The notes beneath the pieces were generated by a model. It saw nothing but the letters and a program-made list of their open reading frames with translations. It was not told the origin of the DNA and did not search any database. This document shows positions 28,612-36,600 of a stretch of DNA of 64,000 bases, in pieces. The number at the start of each line of letters is the position of its first letter. Within the stretch, counting starts at the first letter, position 1. This DNA comes from Lacibacter luteus (GTDB taxonomy: Bacteria; Bacteroidota; Bacteroidia; Chitinophagales; Chitinophagaceae). The DNA is taken from NCBI RefSeq assembly GCF_004118265.1, contig NZ_SDHW01000001.1, forward strand, positions 310,001 through 374,000. The letters are read 5' to 3'. The translations under genes were made by a program, and so were the position numbers.

Positions 28612-29008
28612 AATTAGTAGTTTTAGTTTTAAACAAGCAGATAGAATCATTCATTGAGATTTAAATCCATGCTTAATAGACATTCAGATTGAGAAAGCAG
28701 TACATAACATCATAAAAGAAAACAGGAAAGAAAAGGCAATACAATAACACATGATGTTTGGCATCAAGCTGGCATCAATCGTAACGCTGTCAAGCGCCGG
28801 AATTAATCGTTATAAAAAATGATTACACAAGTAAATAAAAATTATACGGGATTTCGTTTTGCGTGTTAGCAAAGCATTCAACAATTTTAACTGTAAAATG
28901 ACAAGAAAATAGTTGTGTAAACTGTATATGCAAAAAAGTAAACTTAATAAGTATGTTGAATAGCTGGAAGAAATTTTTACATGAATAAGTCAAGTGTAAA
29001 TAGTGTTT
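28612..29008 (-). promoter_or_regulatory. Non-coding region upstream of SusC with direct repeat TGGCATCAA
   Basis: This is 397 AT-rich bases without a gene. It holds a perfect direct repeat TGGCATCAA at 28759-28767 and 28770-28778, an 11-base period that would place both copies on the same face of the helix. A GATG/CATC inverted pair (28753-28765) lies just before. It probably carries the promoter and operator for the SusC/D pair at 23701-28611. No exact TAnnTTTG element was found on the minus strand. Confidence 0.5.
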
Positions 29009-29683
29009 TCACAACTCCTTTATTTCAATTTTTCGATAGTATGTTTCTGCTCCTTCTGATTGAATGAGTATTCGTCCGGCACGAAGACTGACATCAGTTG
29101 CTTCATTAACAACAACGCCGTTTACGATGTGGGTACACTTTCCTTTGATGGCTATCACTTCAACACGGTTCCATTCACCGGTTGGTTTTTCATTATCTGT
29201 TTTCTTTTTAACTCTTGTATTTTTTGTAGGGCCTTGCTGCACGCCATCGATCATTGCAGTAACACTATCAATTAACCAGAAATCACCACAATCACCTTCC
29301 TGTATCTGGCACTCTACTGATCGTGGCCATACTTTATCTGTTGCAACAACATAATAACAAATACCGTTGTCCCTCACTGCATTTTCTCTTGGTGGATATT
29401 TTTTCTCGCCCCATTTAAATTCAACGACCAGATGAAAATCTGTAAATGATTTTTCTGTAACAATATAGCCAAAGTCCTGGCCAGTGATCTTCAGCAAACC
29501 ATCATTCACGGTAAACACCTGGTTAGAATCATTGTCCTTTCCTTTGTTCTTCAAAAAAGAATACCAGCCGTTGAGATTTTTGCCGTTAAATAAGGGTTTG
29601 AATTTCTGCGCAGCCGACTGAGTTATCGAAAGTCCTGAAAAGAGAACCAGCAAAATAAAGTAGGGCGTTCTTTTCATAAACAT
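29009..29683 (-). CDS. DUF1080 / 3-keto-disaccharide hydrolase-family protein
   Basis: This 224-residue secreted protein has a signal peptide ending near SAAQ. It has the concanavalin-like layout of DUF1080: FKPLFNGKNLNGWYSF at the N-terminus, FGYIVTEKSFTDFHLVVEFKW, then RDNGICYYVV and SVECQIQEGDCGDFW, and ILIQSEGAETYYRKIEIKEL at the C-terminus. Members of this family cleave 3-keto-glycosides or act as carbohydrate-binding/hydrolase domains. It is the third gene of a compact trio after a Gfo/Idh oxidoreductase and a DUF6807 protein (gaps 8 and 19 bases), which fits an oxidative glycoside-cleavage step. The start could be ATG 29683 or 29677. Confidence 0.85.
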   Translation of the reverse strand: MFMKRTPYFILLVLFSGLSITQSAAQKFKPLFNGKNLNGWYSFLKNKGKDNDSNQVFTVNDGLLKITGQDFGYIVTEKSFTDFHLVVEFKWGEKKYPPRENAVRDNGICYYVVATDKVWPRSVECQIQEGDCGDFWLIDSVTAMIDGVQQGPTKNTRVKKKTDNEKPTGEWNRVEVIAIKGKCTHIVNGVVVNEATDVSLRAGRILIQSEGAETYYRKIEIKEL

Positions 29684-29702
29684 TTTGTTACGTTGTTGCG
29701 GT

Positions 29703-30743
29703 TCATTTTATTTTCGCAAAATCAGCAGCCAGCTTATTCATTGCATCCGTTGTTATGATCTCGCCTGAATGAATAATGATCCTGTACCTGAATGTTACTG
29801 ATTGTTTGGGTTGAAGGGAAAAATTCAATTCTTCTTTTCCATTGCTGAAGACTTTTGCTCCAAGCGGATTAACTGCAAACAAACCATAACCTCTTGCATG
29901 CCAGTAAGCCGGGTAACCAATATTCAGCGGATGATCAATGATAGCGATGGTAATATCTTTTCTTTCTTTTCTCCCAGTCATCATAACCCAGTTACCCCTG
30001 CTGCTCCATACCGAATCGCCTGTTTTTCCATTGCTGCTGTAATACATACCACTCACATCGGCTGAGCTTGATGGTGGTACTGTTGTAATATTTCCTTTAT
30101 CATCAACAAAGTTGCTTTTCTCTTTTGAAGGCAGTTCTAATTCTCTTGCTACACGTATAGCAAACATTCCATCTTTCACATCTTTAAACAGCACAACCGA
30201 ATCTGTTGCTGTTAATGTTGTGATACGGTCAATGATAAAATCATTTCCGTTTACACTAAAGTTGAATATCGTTTTTTCATTCAGTAAAACTTTCGCATCG
30301 GGCCTCACCCAAGTTGCTGTTACACTAAGCGAAGCATTTTTATCATTGACATTTTTGCTAACAACTTTTTGATGCAGGATCGTTCCGTAATGATCTCTTT
30401 TAGCAGGAGCAATGGCTGTTGAGTTATTCCAGAAATCAAGACCATTCACCGATTCATAATTCAACCAAATGCCTGTATGATGCGGATGATCAGTACGCTC
30501 ACCTGCTACAGTTTTAAATGGATAACTACGTGTAACGGTGATACCATCAACCGTATTCACAGGAAACAGGATCGGCTTTTTGCTTGAATCGTAGTAGCAA
30601 TAAGCAGTGAGCAATTGATTGTTGTATAAAACATCCACCTGTTTTTGTGCAGGATTTTCTTTGATGCTGAAACCAGTTGATCGTTGTGCATCCGCAGATA
30701 CAGCTACGATTACAAATGCTATTGCTAAAAAATAGTTGAGCAT
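29703..30743 (-). CDS. DUF6807 (PmoA-family) secreted protein
   Basis: This 346-residue protein has a signal peptide (FLAIAFVIVAVSADAQ). It carries the diagnostic stretch GERTDHPHHTGIWLNYESVNG with its DHPHH histidines, and WHARGYGLFAVNPLGAKVF further on. This family is often labelled methane oxygenase PmoA, but that name is misleading: there is no membrane-bound monooxygenase architecture here. Function is unknown. Members commonly sit next to Gfo/Idh oxidoreductases and DUF1080 proteins in sugar clusters, exactly as here. It begins 8 bases after the oxidoreductase stop, implying coupled translation. Confidence 0.8.
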   Translation of the reverse strand: MLNYFLAIAFVIVAVSADAQRSTGFSIKENPAQKQVDVLYNNQLLTAYCYYDSSKKPILFPVNTVDGITVTRSYPFKTVAGERTDHPHHTGIWLNYESVNGLDFWNNSTAIAPAKRDHYGTILHQKVVSKNVNDKNASLSVTATWVRPDAKVLLNEKTIFNFSVNGNDFIIDRITTLTATDSVVLFKDVKDGMFAIRVARELELPSKEKSNFVDDKGNITTVPPSSSADVSGMYYSSNGKTGDSVWSSRGNWVMMTGRKERKDITIAIIDHPLNIGYPAYWHARGYGLFAVNPLGAKVFSNGKEELNFSLQPKQSVTFRYRIIIHSGEIITTDAMNKLAADFAKIK

Positions 30744-30751
30744 GCGGCTAC

Positions 30752-32107
30752 TTAGTATTTAAATATTTTTCCGTTGGCCATTACTTCCTGTGTCTTTTCA
30801 TCAAAGGTTACTTTGGCTCCGGTGCGTGCTGCTGCATTGGTCATAATGGTAGCAATGGAATGATTATAGCCTGCTTCTACCGGCGCATTTGGTTGTTTCC
30901 GGCTACGGATGGATTCCATCCAATTACGCACATGATTGGAAGTAAGTTTATCACCACCTGTATTTGCAGATGCTATCACCGGTTCAACAACGGACAATGT
31001 TTGATCCGGTAACAAATTCGGTTGCATCTTCATTTCATCTGCAAATCGTTTTGTTAATCCCCCTCTCGATGAAACCATATTGGTGTTCAGATTTAATTCA
31101 CCGCCGTTTGAGTAATAGATCTCTGCCGGTTTTTCATCGCCATTGTGCATGCGGGAACCAAATGTAACCTGGAAGCCCGATGAAAGATCATTTGCAGGGC
31201 CATAGTCAAACACTGCTGTTATGGTATCCCAGTTTTTCCGTCCATCTTTCCACATATAAATGCCACCATTGGCAACAACAGAACGTGGATGAGCAAGGCC
31301 GCTGAACCAATGCACCGTATCAATCTGGTGACTCATCCATTGACCGGGCAGTCCTGATGAATAGGGCCAGAACAAACGATACTCTAAATATTTTCTTACA
31401 TCAAAATCATCCTTTGGTCTGTTCATTAAAAAACGATTCCAGTCAGTATCTTCCTGTTTTAATTGTGCAAGCAATGCAGGCCGGCGCCAACGTCCCGGTT
31501 GATTTACATTCCATGTTAACTCAACCATTGTTATAGGACCAAATTTTCCTGAGCGGATAAAATCATTGGCCGCATGATAATTAGAACCACTTCTCCGTTG
31601 TGAACCGATCTGTATTATTCTGTTACTCGCTTTGATCACTTTTAATGCAGCACGGTTATCTTCCATCGTTTCAGCAAAAGGTTTTTCAACGTATGCATCG
31701 CATCCTGCTTTTACCGCTTCTATTGCATGCAATGCATGTTGAAAATCGGCAGTACCAATAAACACAGCATCCACCAGTTTTTTATCATACATCTCCTCAT
31801 TGTTGCGGCAGGCAACAATATCATGTCCCATTTTTTCCTTCCAGATAGCGGCGCCTTCTTCTCTTCTTTTCTTCCATATATCTGAAACAGCTACTAAATC
31901 AAAATTCAATTCTTTATAATGATTCAGAAAGCAAGGAAGATGTGAACTTCGATGACGATCAGAAAAACCAACTACACCCACACGCACACGATCATTGGCT
32001 CCAATGATATTGGCATAACTTTTAGCACTGAAACCAAATGCAGCTGCATATACTGCCGCAGAGGCTTTTGCTGATTGCTTGATAAAATGGCGACGGGTTG
32101 TTGACAT
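30752..32107 (-). CDS. Tat-exported Gfo/Idh/MocA-family NAD(P)-dependent sugar oxidoreductase
   Basis: This 451-residue protein starts with a twin-arginine signal (STTRRHFIKQSA), as in GH109-like and other periplasmic Gfo/Idh proteins exported with bound cofactor. The Rossmann part has VRVGVVGFSDRHRSSH, in which the classical GxGxxG is altered to GVVGFS. The catalytic-region motif is YVEKPFAET, followed by IIQIGSQRRSG and a C-terminal substrate domain with WMSHQIDTVHWFSG. Likely reaction: oxidation of a sugar hydroxyl (commonly C3) to a ketone, or a cofactor-cycling GH109-type hydrolysis. It leads the trio with DUF6807 and DUF1080. Confidence 0.85.
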   Translation of the reverse strand: MSTTRRHFIKQSAKASAAVYAAAFGFSAKSYANIIGANDRVRVGVVGFSDRHRSSHLPCFLNHYKELNFDLVAVSDIWKKRREEGAAIWKEKMGHDIVACRNNEEMYDKKLVDAVFIGTADFQHALHAIEAVKAGCDAYVEKPFAETMEDNRAALKVIKASNRIIQIGSQRRSGSNYHAANDFIRSGKFGPITMVELTWNVNQPGRWRRPALLAQLKQEDTDWNRFLMNRPKDDFDVRKYLEYRLFWPYSSGLPGQWMSHQIDTVHWFSGLAHPRSVVANGGIYMWKDGRKNWDTITAVFDYGPANDLSSGFQVTFGSRMHNGDEKPAEIYYSNGGELNLNTNMVSSRGGLTKRFADEMKMQPNLLPDQTLSVVEPVIASANTGGDKLTSNHVRNWMESIRSRKQPNAPVEAGYNHSIATIMTNAAARTGAKVTFDEKTQEVMANGKIFKY

Positions 32108-32167
32108 GATGTTTGTTTTTATAAATGTAAGATTTCAATCGCATCTTCGTACTACCACTTGAATAAC

Positions 32168-32202
32168 TGAACCATTCTTCGCTTAAAGAAAAGAATGGTT
32201 CA
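32168..32202. repeat. Perfect 12-bp inverted repeat between GH105 and Gfo/Idh genes
   Basis: TGAACCATTCTT (32168-32179) and AAGAATGGTTCA (32191-32202) are perfect reverse complements separated by 11 bases. The repeat lies in the 123-base gap upstream of the Gfo/Idh gene. Only a weak T-rich stretch follows, so it could be an operator, an attenuator or a weak terminator. Confidence 0.55.
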
Positions 32203-32230
32203 ATTTTAATTCAACATAACACGAATGTTA

Positions 32231-33382
32231 TTACCGTAACAAAGCTGTTGCACACCACAATAAAGGAGCCTGCCCATGCAGATCACCAATATTTCGTTTG
32301 CGATCGATATAATATTGACGATCGTTCTTTTTGTTGGTACCCTCGCATACTTCCGTGATGTCGTTATCGGCATTAATGTATGTGATCAGTTTTAACCATG
32401 CTTTGCGTGCAGCAGGTGCATAAGTTTTTTTATCGAGCCAGCCTTCTTTCACACCGGTGATAAATGCAAAGGTGAACATACCTGTACAGGAGGTTTCTGC
32501 CCATGAAGTTGGATCATCAATGAGTTGATGCCACATGCCATCACTCCCCTGGTATTTCAATAAAGAACTCATCATGAGTTTATAGCCTTTCATGATGCGA
32601 TTATAATTTGGATTTGTTTTTGGAAGTGAACGCAACAACTCACTCATGCCTACTGCCATCCAGCCATCGCCACGACCCCAGAAGAATGGTACATCGGGTG
32701 CATGATAAAAAAGCCCGTTTTCTTTTTGCAATGTGTCAAGATATAAAACCATTTCTCTTGCAGCCCTGTTGATATACGCTGTATCACCTGTTGCCCTGTA
32801 TGCCTGTGATTGTACTGCTGTGATCATGAACATATCATCAATCCACATACGTGTTTGCCAAGTCATCCCTTTATTATAATAGTAATGCGATTCTGCTTTT
32901 ACTCTTGGTCCTTCGGGTGGCCCCCATTGTTTATCGGCAATATGTTTTCCCAACGTGAGATAACGTTGCTCTTTTGTTTGCATGTATAACTCTAATGGTA
33001 CAGAACCAAACACTGTTAAGTCAACATGATCTGGTTTTGGTATCAATGTGTCCCTGCTTCCAAACAATGGTTCAAACCGCTGGGCAAGTTGTTTTACCAA
33101 TTGTTTATCGTTTGTCGCTTTTGCAAAAGTTAATGCACCATACCATGTACATGTCTCCGGGTATGTAATTGTTCTTGGCGGAGTTGGACGATTAAAATTG
33201 GTATGTGGCGTTGCTATAAAACGATTGGCAACTCTTACTCCTATTTCTTTTGGAGAAGTTCCCTTTGGCCAGTTTTTAAATTCAGCAATTTCTGTTTTTG
33301 TTTGTGCTTGTAAGATGCAGGGAAGTAACAATAAACATGTTGCAACGAAAAACATTGCTTTCTTTATCTCTTTTTTCATCAT
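32231..33382 (-). CDS. GH105 unsaturated rhamnogalacturonyl/uronyl hydrolase
   Basis: This protein of about 383 residues has a signal peptide (AMFFVATCLLLLPCILQAQ). It has the (alpha/alpha)6 GH105 motifs WQTRMWIDDMFMITAVQSQAY, with the catalytic-type Asp, and FFWGRGDGWMAVGM. GH105 enzymes remove the 4,5-unsaturated uronic acid left at the non-reducing end by polysaccharide lyases. ATG 33382 (MMKKEIKK) is preferred to the upstream ATG 33433, which would overlap the previous gene. It follows the beta-helix lyase-like gene by about 35 bases, consistent with sequential action of a lyase and an unsaturated uronyl hydrolase. Confidence 0.92.
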   Translation of the reverse strand: MMKKEIKKAMFFVATCLLLLPCILQAQTKTEIAEFKNWPKGTSPKEIGVRVANRFIATPHTNFNRPTPPRTITYPETCTWYGALTFAKATNDKQLVKQLAQRFEPLFGSRDTLIPKPDHVDLTVFGSVPLELYMQTKEQRYLTLGKHIADKQWGPPEGPRVKAESHYYYNKGMTWQTRMWIDDMFMITAVQSQAYRATGDTAYINRAAREMVLYLDTLQKENGLFYHAPDVPFFWGRGDGWMAVGMSELLRSLPKTNPNYNRIMKGYKLMMSSLLKYQGSDGMWHQLIDDPTSWAETSCTGMFTFAFITGVKEGWLDKKTYAPAARKAWLKLITYINADNDITEVCEGTNKKNDRQYYIDRKRNIGDLHGQAPLLWCATALLR

Positions 33383-33416
33383 TGATTTATTTAGTGTATG
33401 ATGGAGTAGTTGATTA

Positions 33417-34991
33417 CTAATTGTTATATCCAATATTGATCAATGCCTGTTTACCCAAACGTTCTTTTAACTGTGATAAGTAAAGACTTGCCGGTGCAAC
33501 AGGAATACCATGAGAATCATAAATACCTTCGGGCAGCATTATTTTTTCAGTATAGCTGATAGAACCTAATTCGTTTGAACCGGGGATGGCTCTTTTCTGT
33601 TGCTCACCAATACTTCCAATTACCCAGTTAGCAGAACCCGGAGGCATTTGGTTGAGATATGATTTTGCTTTACAGTTCCATGCTACAGCCCAGCCGATTG
33701 TCCAACCATGACCCGAACCCATTACACCACGGTTCATAAAATCAATTCCACCGTCAGGAACAGTACATCCGTCAATCAATAATCCTGTGGCCCATCGTTG
33801 ATGAGGTTGTATCCATCCATTACCACGGAATGTGCAATTCAACACAACAACAGGGCCAGTTACTTTTGCACCTGTGCCAAAGAAGAAAAGATTGTCGCCG
33901 GTGATTGAACAACGGTTGAATAAGATCTGCTGACCGCTTCCATTGAGATCAGCTGGCTTTGCTGCACCAATCGTAGGTACATCATGCATGATGCTGACAT
34001 TTTCAACAGTGATCCTCCTTCCTGTAACACTTACGCTGTTAACAGTATTCAACACATCAATGTTTCTTGCCCAACCATCACTAATACCACTCATGGTAAA
34101 TGCCCGGTGATGGCCTTCGTTAATGGTGACTGATTGTGCTGCTGCAAGAATGCGGAAATTTTCAATGCCGATTTGAGTGAGAAGACCTGTTGTTGTGATC
34201 TTCTGAACAGCCACCGCAGGAGAAATATAAGTTGCATCGTATGAATCATTCAACGGCACATCAACAGTGATCTTATTTTGCTCAATCTTTGCAATGGTTC
34301 TTTCTGTTGTAATATCTCCACTGATCCATATTTGCTTCTTACCACTACGCACCAGTTGATGCATACCCATAAACTCAATCCATTTATCAGTAATGGGTCG
34401 TGTAATGCGAATGGTATCACCTGCTTTTAATGCTGAAGCATTGGCAACTGTAAATGAAGTTGCACCTGAAGGAACATAACGATCAGTGATTGTTGTTGCT
34501 TCTCCAATTGTTGTTGATTTTACTTCTCCTCTTACAGTAACAGCAGCATGCGGCTTCCCAATTAAATTAAGCACAGTACCCTTTTCAGTTGAGCCGCTTC
34601 CACGCAATACCACACCGCTTGCATTGATCACTAAAGGCTTTTCACAATCATATACACCTGGCTTCAATAAAACAGCGCCTCTGAATCCATTCTGCAGTTT
34701 CATTTTCGATACTTCATCAATGGCTTGTTGAATAGCTGCTGAATTATCGCCTGTAACCGGGCTCAATGTGATCTTTAGATCTACATCAGGAATTTTTACA
34801 CCACCGCCCATATATCCTACAAAAGAAAAATCCATGATCTTATCGCCGGTCTTAAGCGTTTTATAAACCAGTTTCCCTTTTGCATCAGGATACACCCATT
34901 CGCTTTTTGCAGCCGACTGAGCCATACCATGCTCCATGATTGCCGCTGCAAACACTACAAAAAGAAAAAAGAATCGATATGCTTGTTTCAT
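33417..34991 (-). CDS. Right-handed beta-helix protein, putative polysaccharide lyase (unclassified family), copy 2
   Basis: This 524-residue secreted protein has a signal peptide ending HGMAQ. It has a family signature DFSFVGYMGGGVKIP, then AAIQQAIDEVSK, GFRGAVLLKPGVYDCEKPL and SGVVLRGSG, and late blocks PHQRWATGLLIDG and NRGVMGSGHGWTIGWAVAWNC. The same blocks occur in the protein at 19095-20609, so the window contains two members of one family. It is flanked by GH28 upstream and GH105 downstream (gaps 13 and about 35 bases), which suggests a role as lyase producing the GH105 substrate. CAZy family is not recognised. Confidence 0.78.
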   Translation of the reverse strand: MKQAYRFFFLFVVFAAAIMEHGMAQSAAKSEWVYPDAKGKLVYKTLKTGDKIMDFSFVGYMGGGVKIPDVDLKITLSPVTGDNSAAIQQAIDEVSKMKLQNGFRGAVLLKPGVYDCEKPLVINASGVVLRGSGSTEKGTVLNLIGKPHAAVTVRGEVKSTTIGEATTITDRYVPSGATSFTVANASALKAGDTIRITRPITDKWIEFMGMHQLVRSGKKQIWISGDITTERTIAKIEQNKITVDVPLNDSYDATYISPAVAVQKITTTGLLTQIGIENFRILAAAQSVTINEGHHRAFTMSGISDGWARNIDVLNTVNSVSVTGRRITVENVSIMHDVPTIGAAKPADLNGSGQQILFNRCSITGDNLFFFGTGAKVTGPVVVLNCTFRGNGWIQPHQRWATGLLIDGCTVPDGGIDFMNRGVMGSGHGWTIGWAVAWNCKAKSYLNQMPPGSANWVIGSIGEQQKRAIPGSNELGSISYTEKIMLPEGIYDSHGIPVAPASLYLSQLKERLGKQALINIGYNN

Positions 34992-35004
34992 GTAAAACGG
35001 TTTG

Positions 35005-36597
35005 TTATTTGGTTCCCGGTAAGCTGATTGTTTTTTTGATTTCTTTTGTTTGATTCTTTGTTACAACAACTGACTTACTTTCTGCTCCTTCCACTTTTAC
35101 AAACAAACCGGCAGTACCTTTCACTTCGTTGTTCTGTATTAATGCGCCAACTACATTCTCTAAGCGGATGATGGCTTCACCTCCTTCAGTTGCTGGAATT
35201 TTCCAGCCGCTTACTTCAATCTCTTTTCCATCTTCACAAACAAATGCCGGACGCAGATCATTATTCTTTAGTTTGAATGATACATTAATGAGCTTCAAAC
35301 CTTTTACATGTCTTGCCCATACACCATAAGCCGGAATAGTTGGTCCGAATGTTTTTACTTCAGGGTATTGATCGATTGCTTCGGGAACAACATGTCTTGA
35401 ATTTTCAGCAGTACCTGTGCCCAACAATTCTATTTCAATATTCTCCAGTTTAAGATTTGTGATGTAATGACCGGGTACACCAGTTATTAAAATTCCCGAA
35501 GCCGGTTTTAATTGTGCACTGTCCGATGCTTTTGCTTTTACATTCCTGATCACTACGTTTTCGAAAGTTCCTGTGGGTTGTTTTGTATCCTGCCCTTTTC
35601 GGAAAACATTTAATCTTGATCCCAACCGGAACAGCATCGGTGTTCTTACATCATCCATAGTAATATCTGAGATCTCAACGTTGCGTAAATGAGCGCCATC
35701 AACTGTGAGTAATTTAATACCACCATTCCTTGTTTCGTAAATATGACAATTGCTGATCTTAATATTTTCAAATGCTGCCATTGATTCTGTTCCCATCTTG
35801 ATACCTGCCTGCGAACTTTTTAAACGCAAGCCAGTTGCTGTAATATTCTTACAAGCCATTTTGCTGGAAGTAGTTTTAAATACCAATGCATCATCACCAC
35901 TGATCACATCACAATTTTTAATGATTACATCCTGGCAGCCATCAATACCGATGCCGTCATTATGTGCAACACCCACACTTACGATCTTTATATTTTCAAT
36001 GCTGATGTTCTTTGATTGAAAATAATGCGATGTCCATGCAGCAGCATAGTTGAGTGTAATATCTTTTACCGTTACACCTGTACATCTTACAATACGAACT
36101 AAAAACGGGCGACGTCCCCAACGTTGACCTTCAGGTCTTGTATCTTTTAAAATATGTTCTGCTTTCAATTTCGATCCCTGTCCGTCAATTGCTCCTTCAC
36201 CTTCTATACCGATATTCTTTGCATCAACTGCTACCAATAAAGCCCAGCCAACATCAATGCCCAATCCTTCCGTAAACGGATCAAGGTTTCGGTATTGTTC
36301 TAAATCAGTACTGCCAAGCAAACGGGAATCTTTGTTGAAATGGAGTGTGACATTATTTTTTAATTCGATGGTACCTGATAAATAAATACCTGCAGGGAAG
36401 ATCACTTTTCCTCCACCACTCCTTGTGCATTCATCAATTGCTTTTTGAATAAATGCTGTATTGAGTGTTTTACCATCACCAACAGCTCCATATTTTGTAA
36501 TATCAAAATCAGCAGCTGTTGAAACAACTGCTGAAATTAAAGCGACTACTATTAAGCTGGTTTTTCTGAACATAGTTGAAGAAAATTGAAACCTCAT
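35005..36597 (-). CDS. GH28-family polygalacturonase-like protein
   Basis: This 530-residue secreted beta-helix protein starts FDITKYGAVGDGKTLNTAFI and has AAWTSHYFQSKNISIENIKI, HNDGIGIDGCQDV and ISGDDALVFK, giving the N-x-D and D-D catalytic carboxylates of GH28. The usual GHG is replaced by SSQAGIKMGTES, and RIK is replaced by GIK (NGGIKLLTVDG), a combination seen in a bacterial GH28 subgroup. It probably hydrolyses alpha-linked galacturonic acid or related uronides. The start may be ATG 36597 (3 bases after the GH29 stop) or 36573 (MFRKTSL), which also leaves a good signal peptide. Confidence 0.88.
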   Translation of the reverse strand: MRFQFSSTMFRKTSLIVVALISAVVSTAADFDITKYGAVGDGKTLNTAFIQKAIDECTRSGGGKVIFPAGIYLSGTIELKNNVTLHFNKDSRLLGSTDLEQYRNLDPFTEGLGIDVGWALLVAVDAKNIGIEGEGAIDGQGSKLKAEHILKDTRPEGQRWGRRPFLVRIVRCTGVTVKDITLNYAAAWTSHYFQSKNISIENIKIVSVGVAHNDGIGIDGCQDVIIKNCDVISGDDALVFKTTSSKMACKNITATGLRLKSSQAGIKMGTESMAAFENIKISNCHIYETRNGGIKLLTVDGAHLRNVEISDITMDDVRTPMLFRLGSRLNVFRKGQDTKQPTGTFENVVIRNVKAKASDSAQLKPASGILITGVPGHYITNLKLENIEIELLGTGTAENSRHVVPEAIDQYPEVKTFGPTIPAYGVWARHVKGLKLINVSFKLKNNDLRPAFVCEDGKEIEVSGWKIPATEGGEAIIRLENVVGALIQNNEVKGTAGLFVKVEGAESKSVVVTKNQTKEIKKTISLPGTK

Positions 36598-36600
36598 TCA

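Noticed and set aside
29703-30743. True methane monooxygenase subunit PmoA
   Set aside because: Sequence is a secreted soluble DUF6807-type protein without PmoA membrane segments; the label is a historical misnomer.
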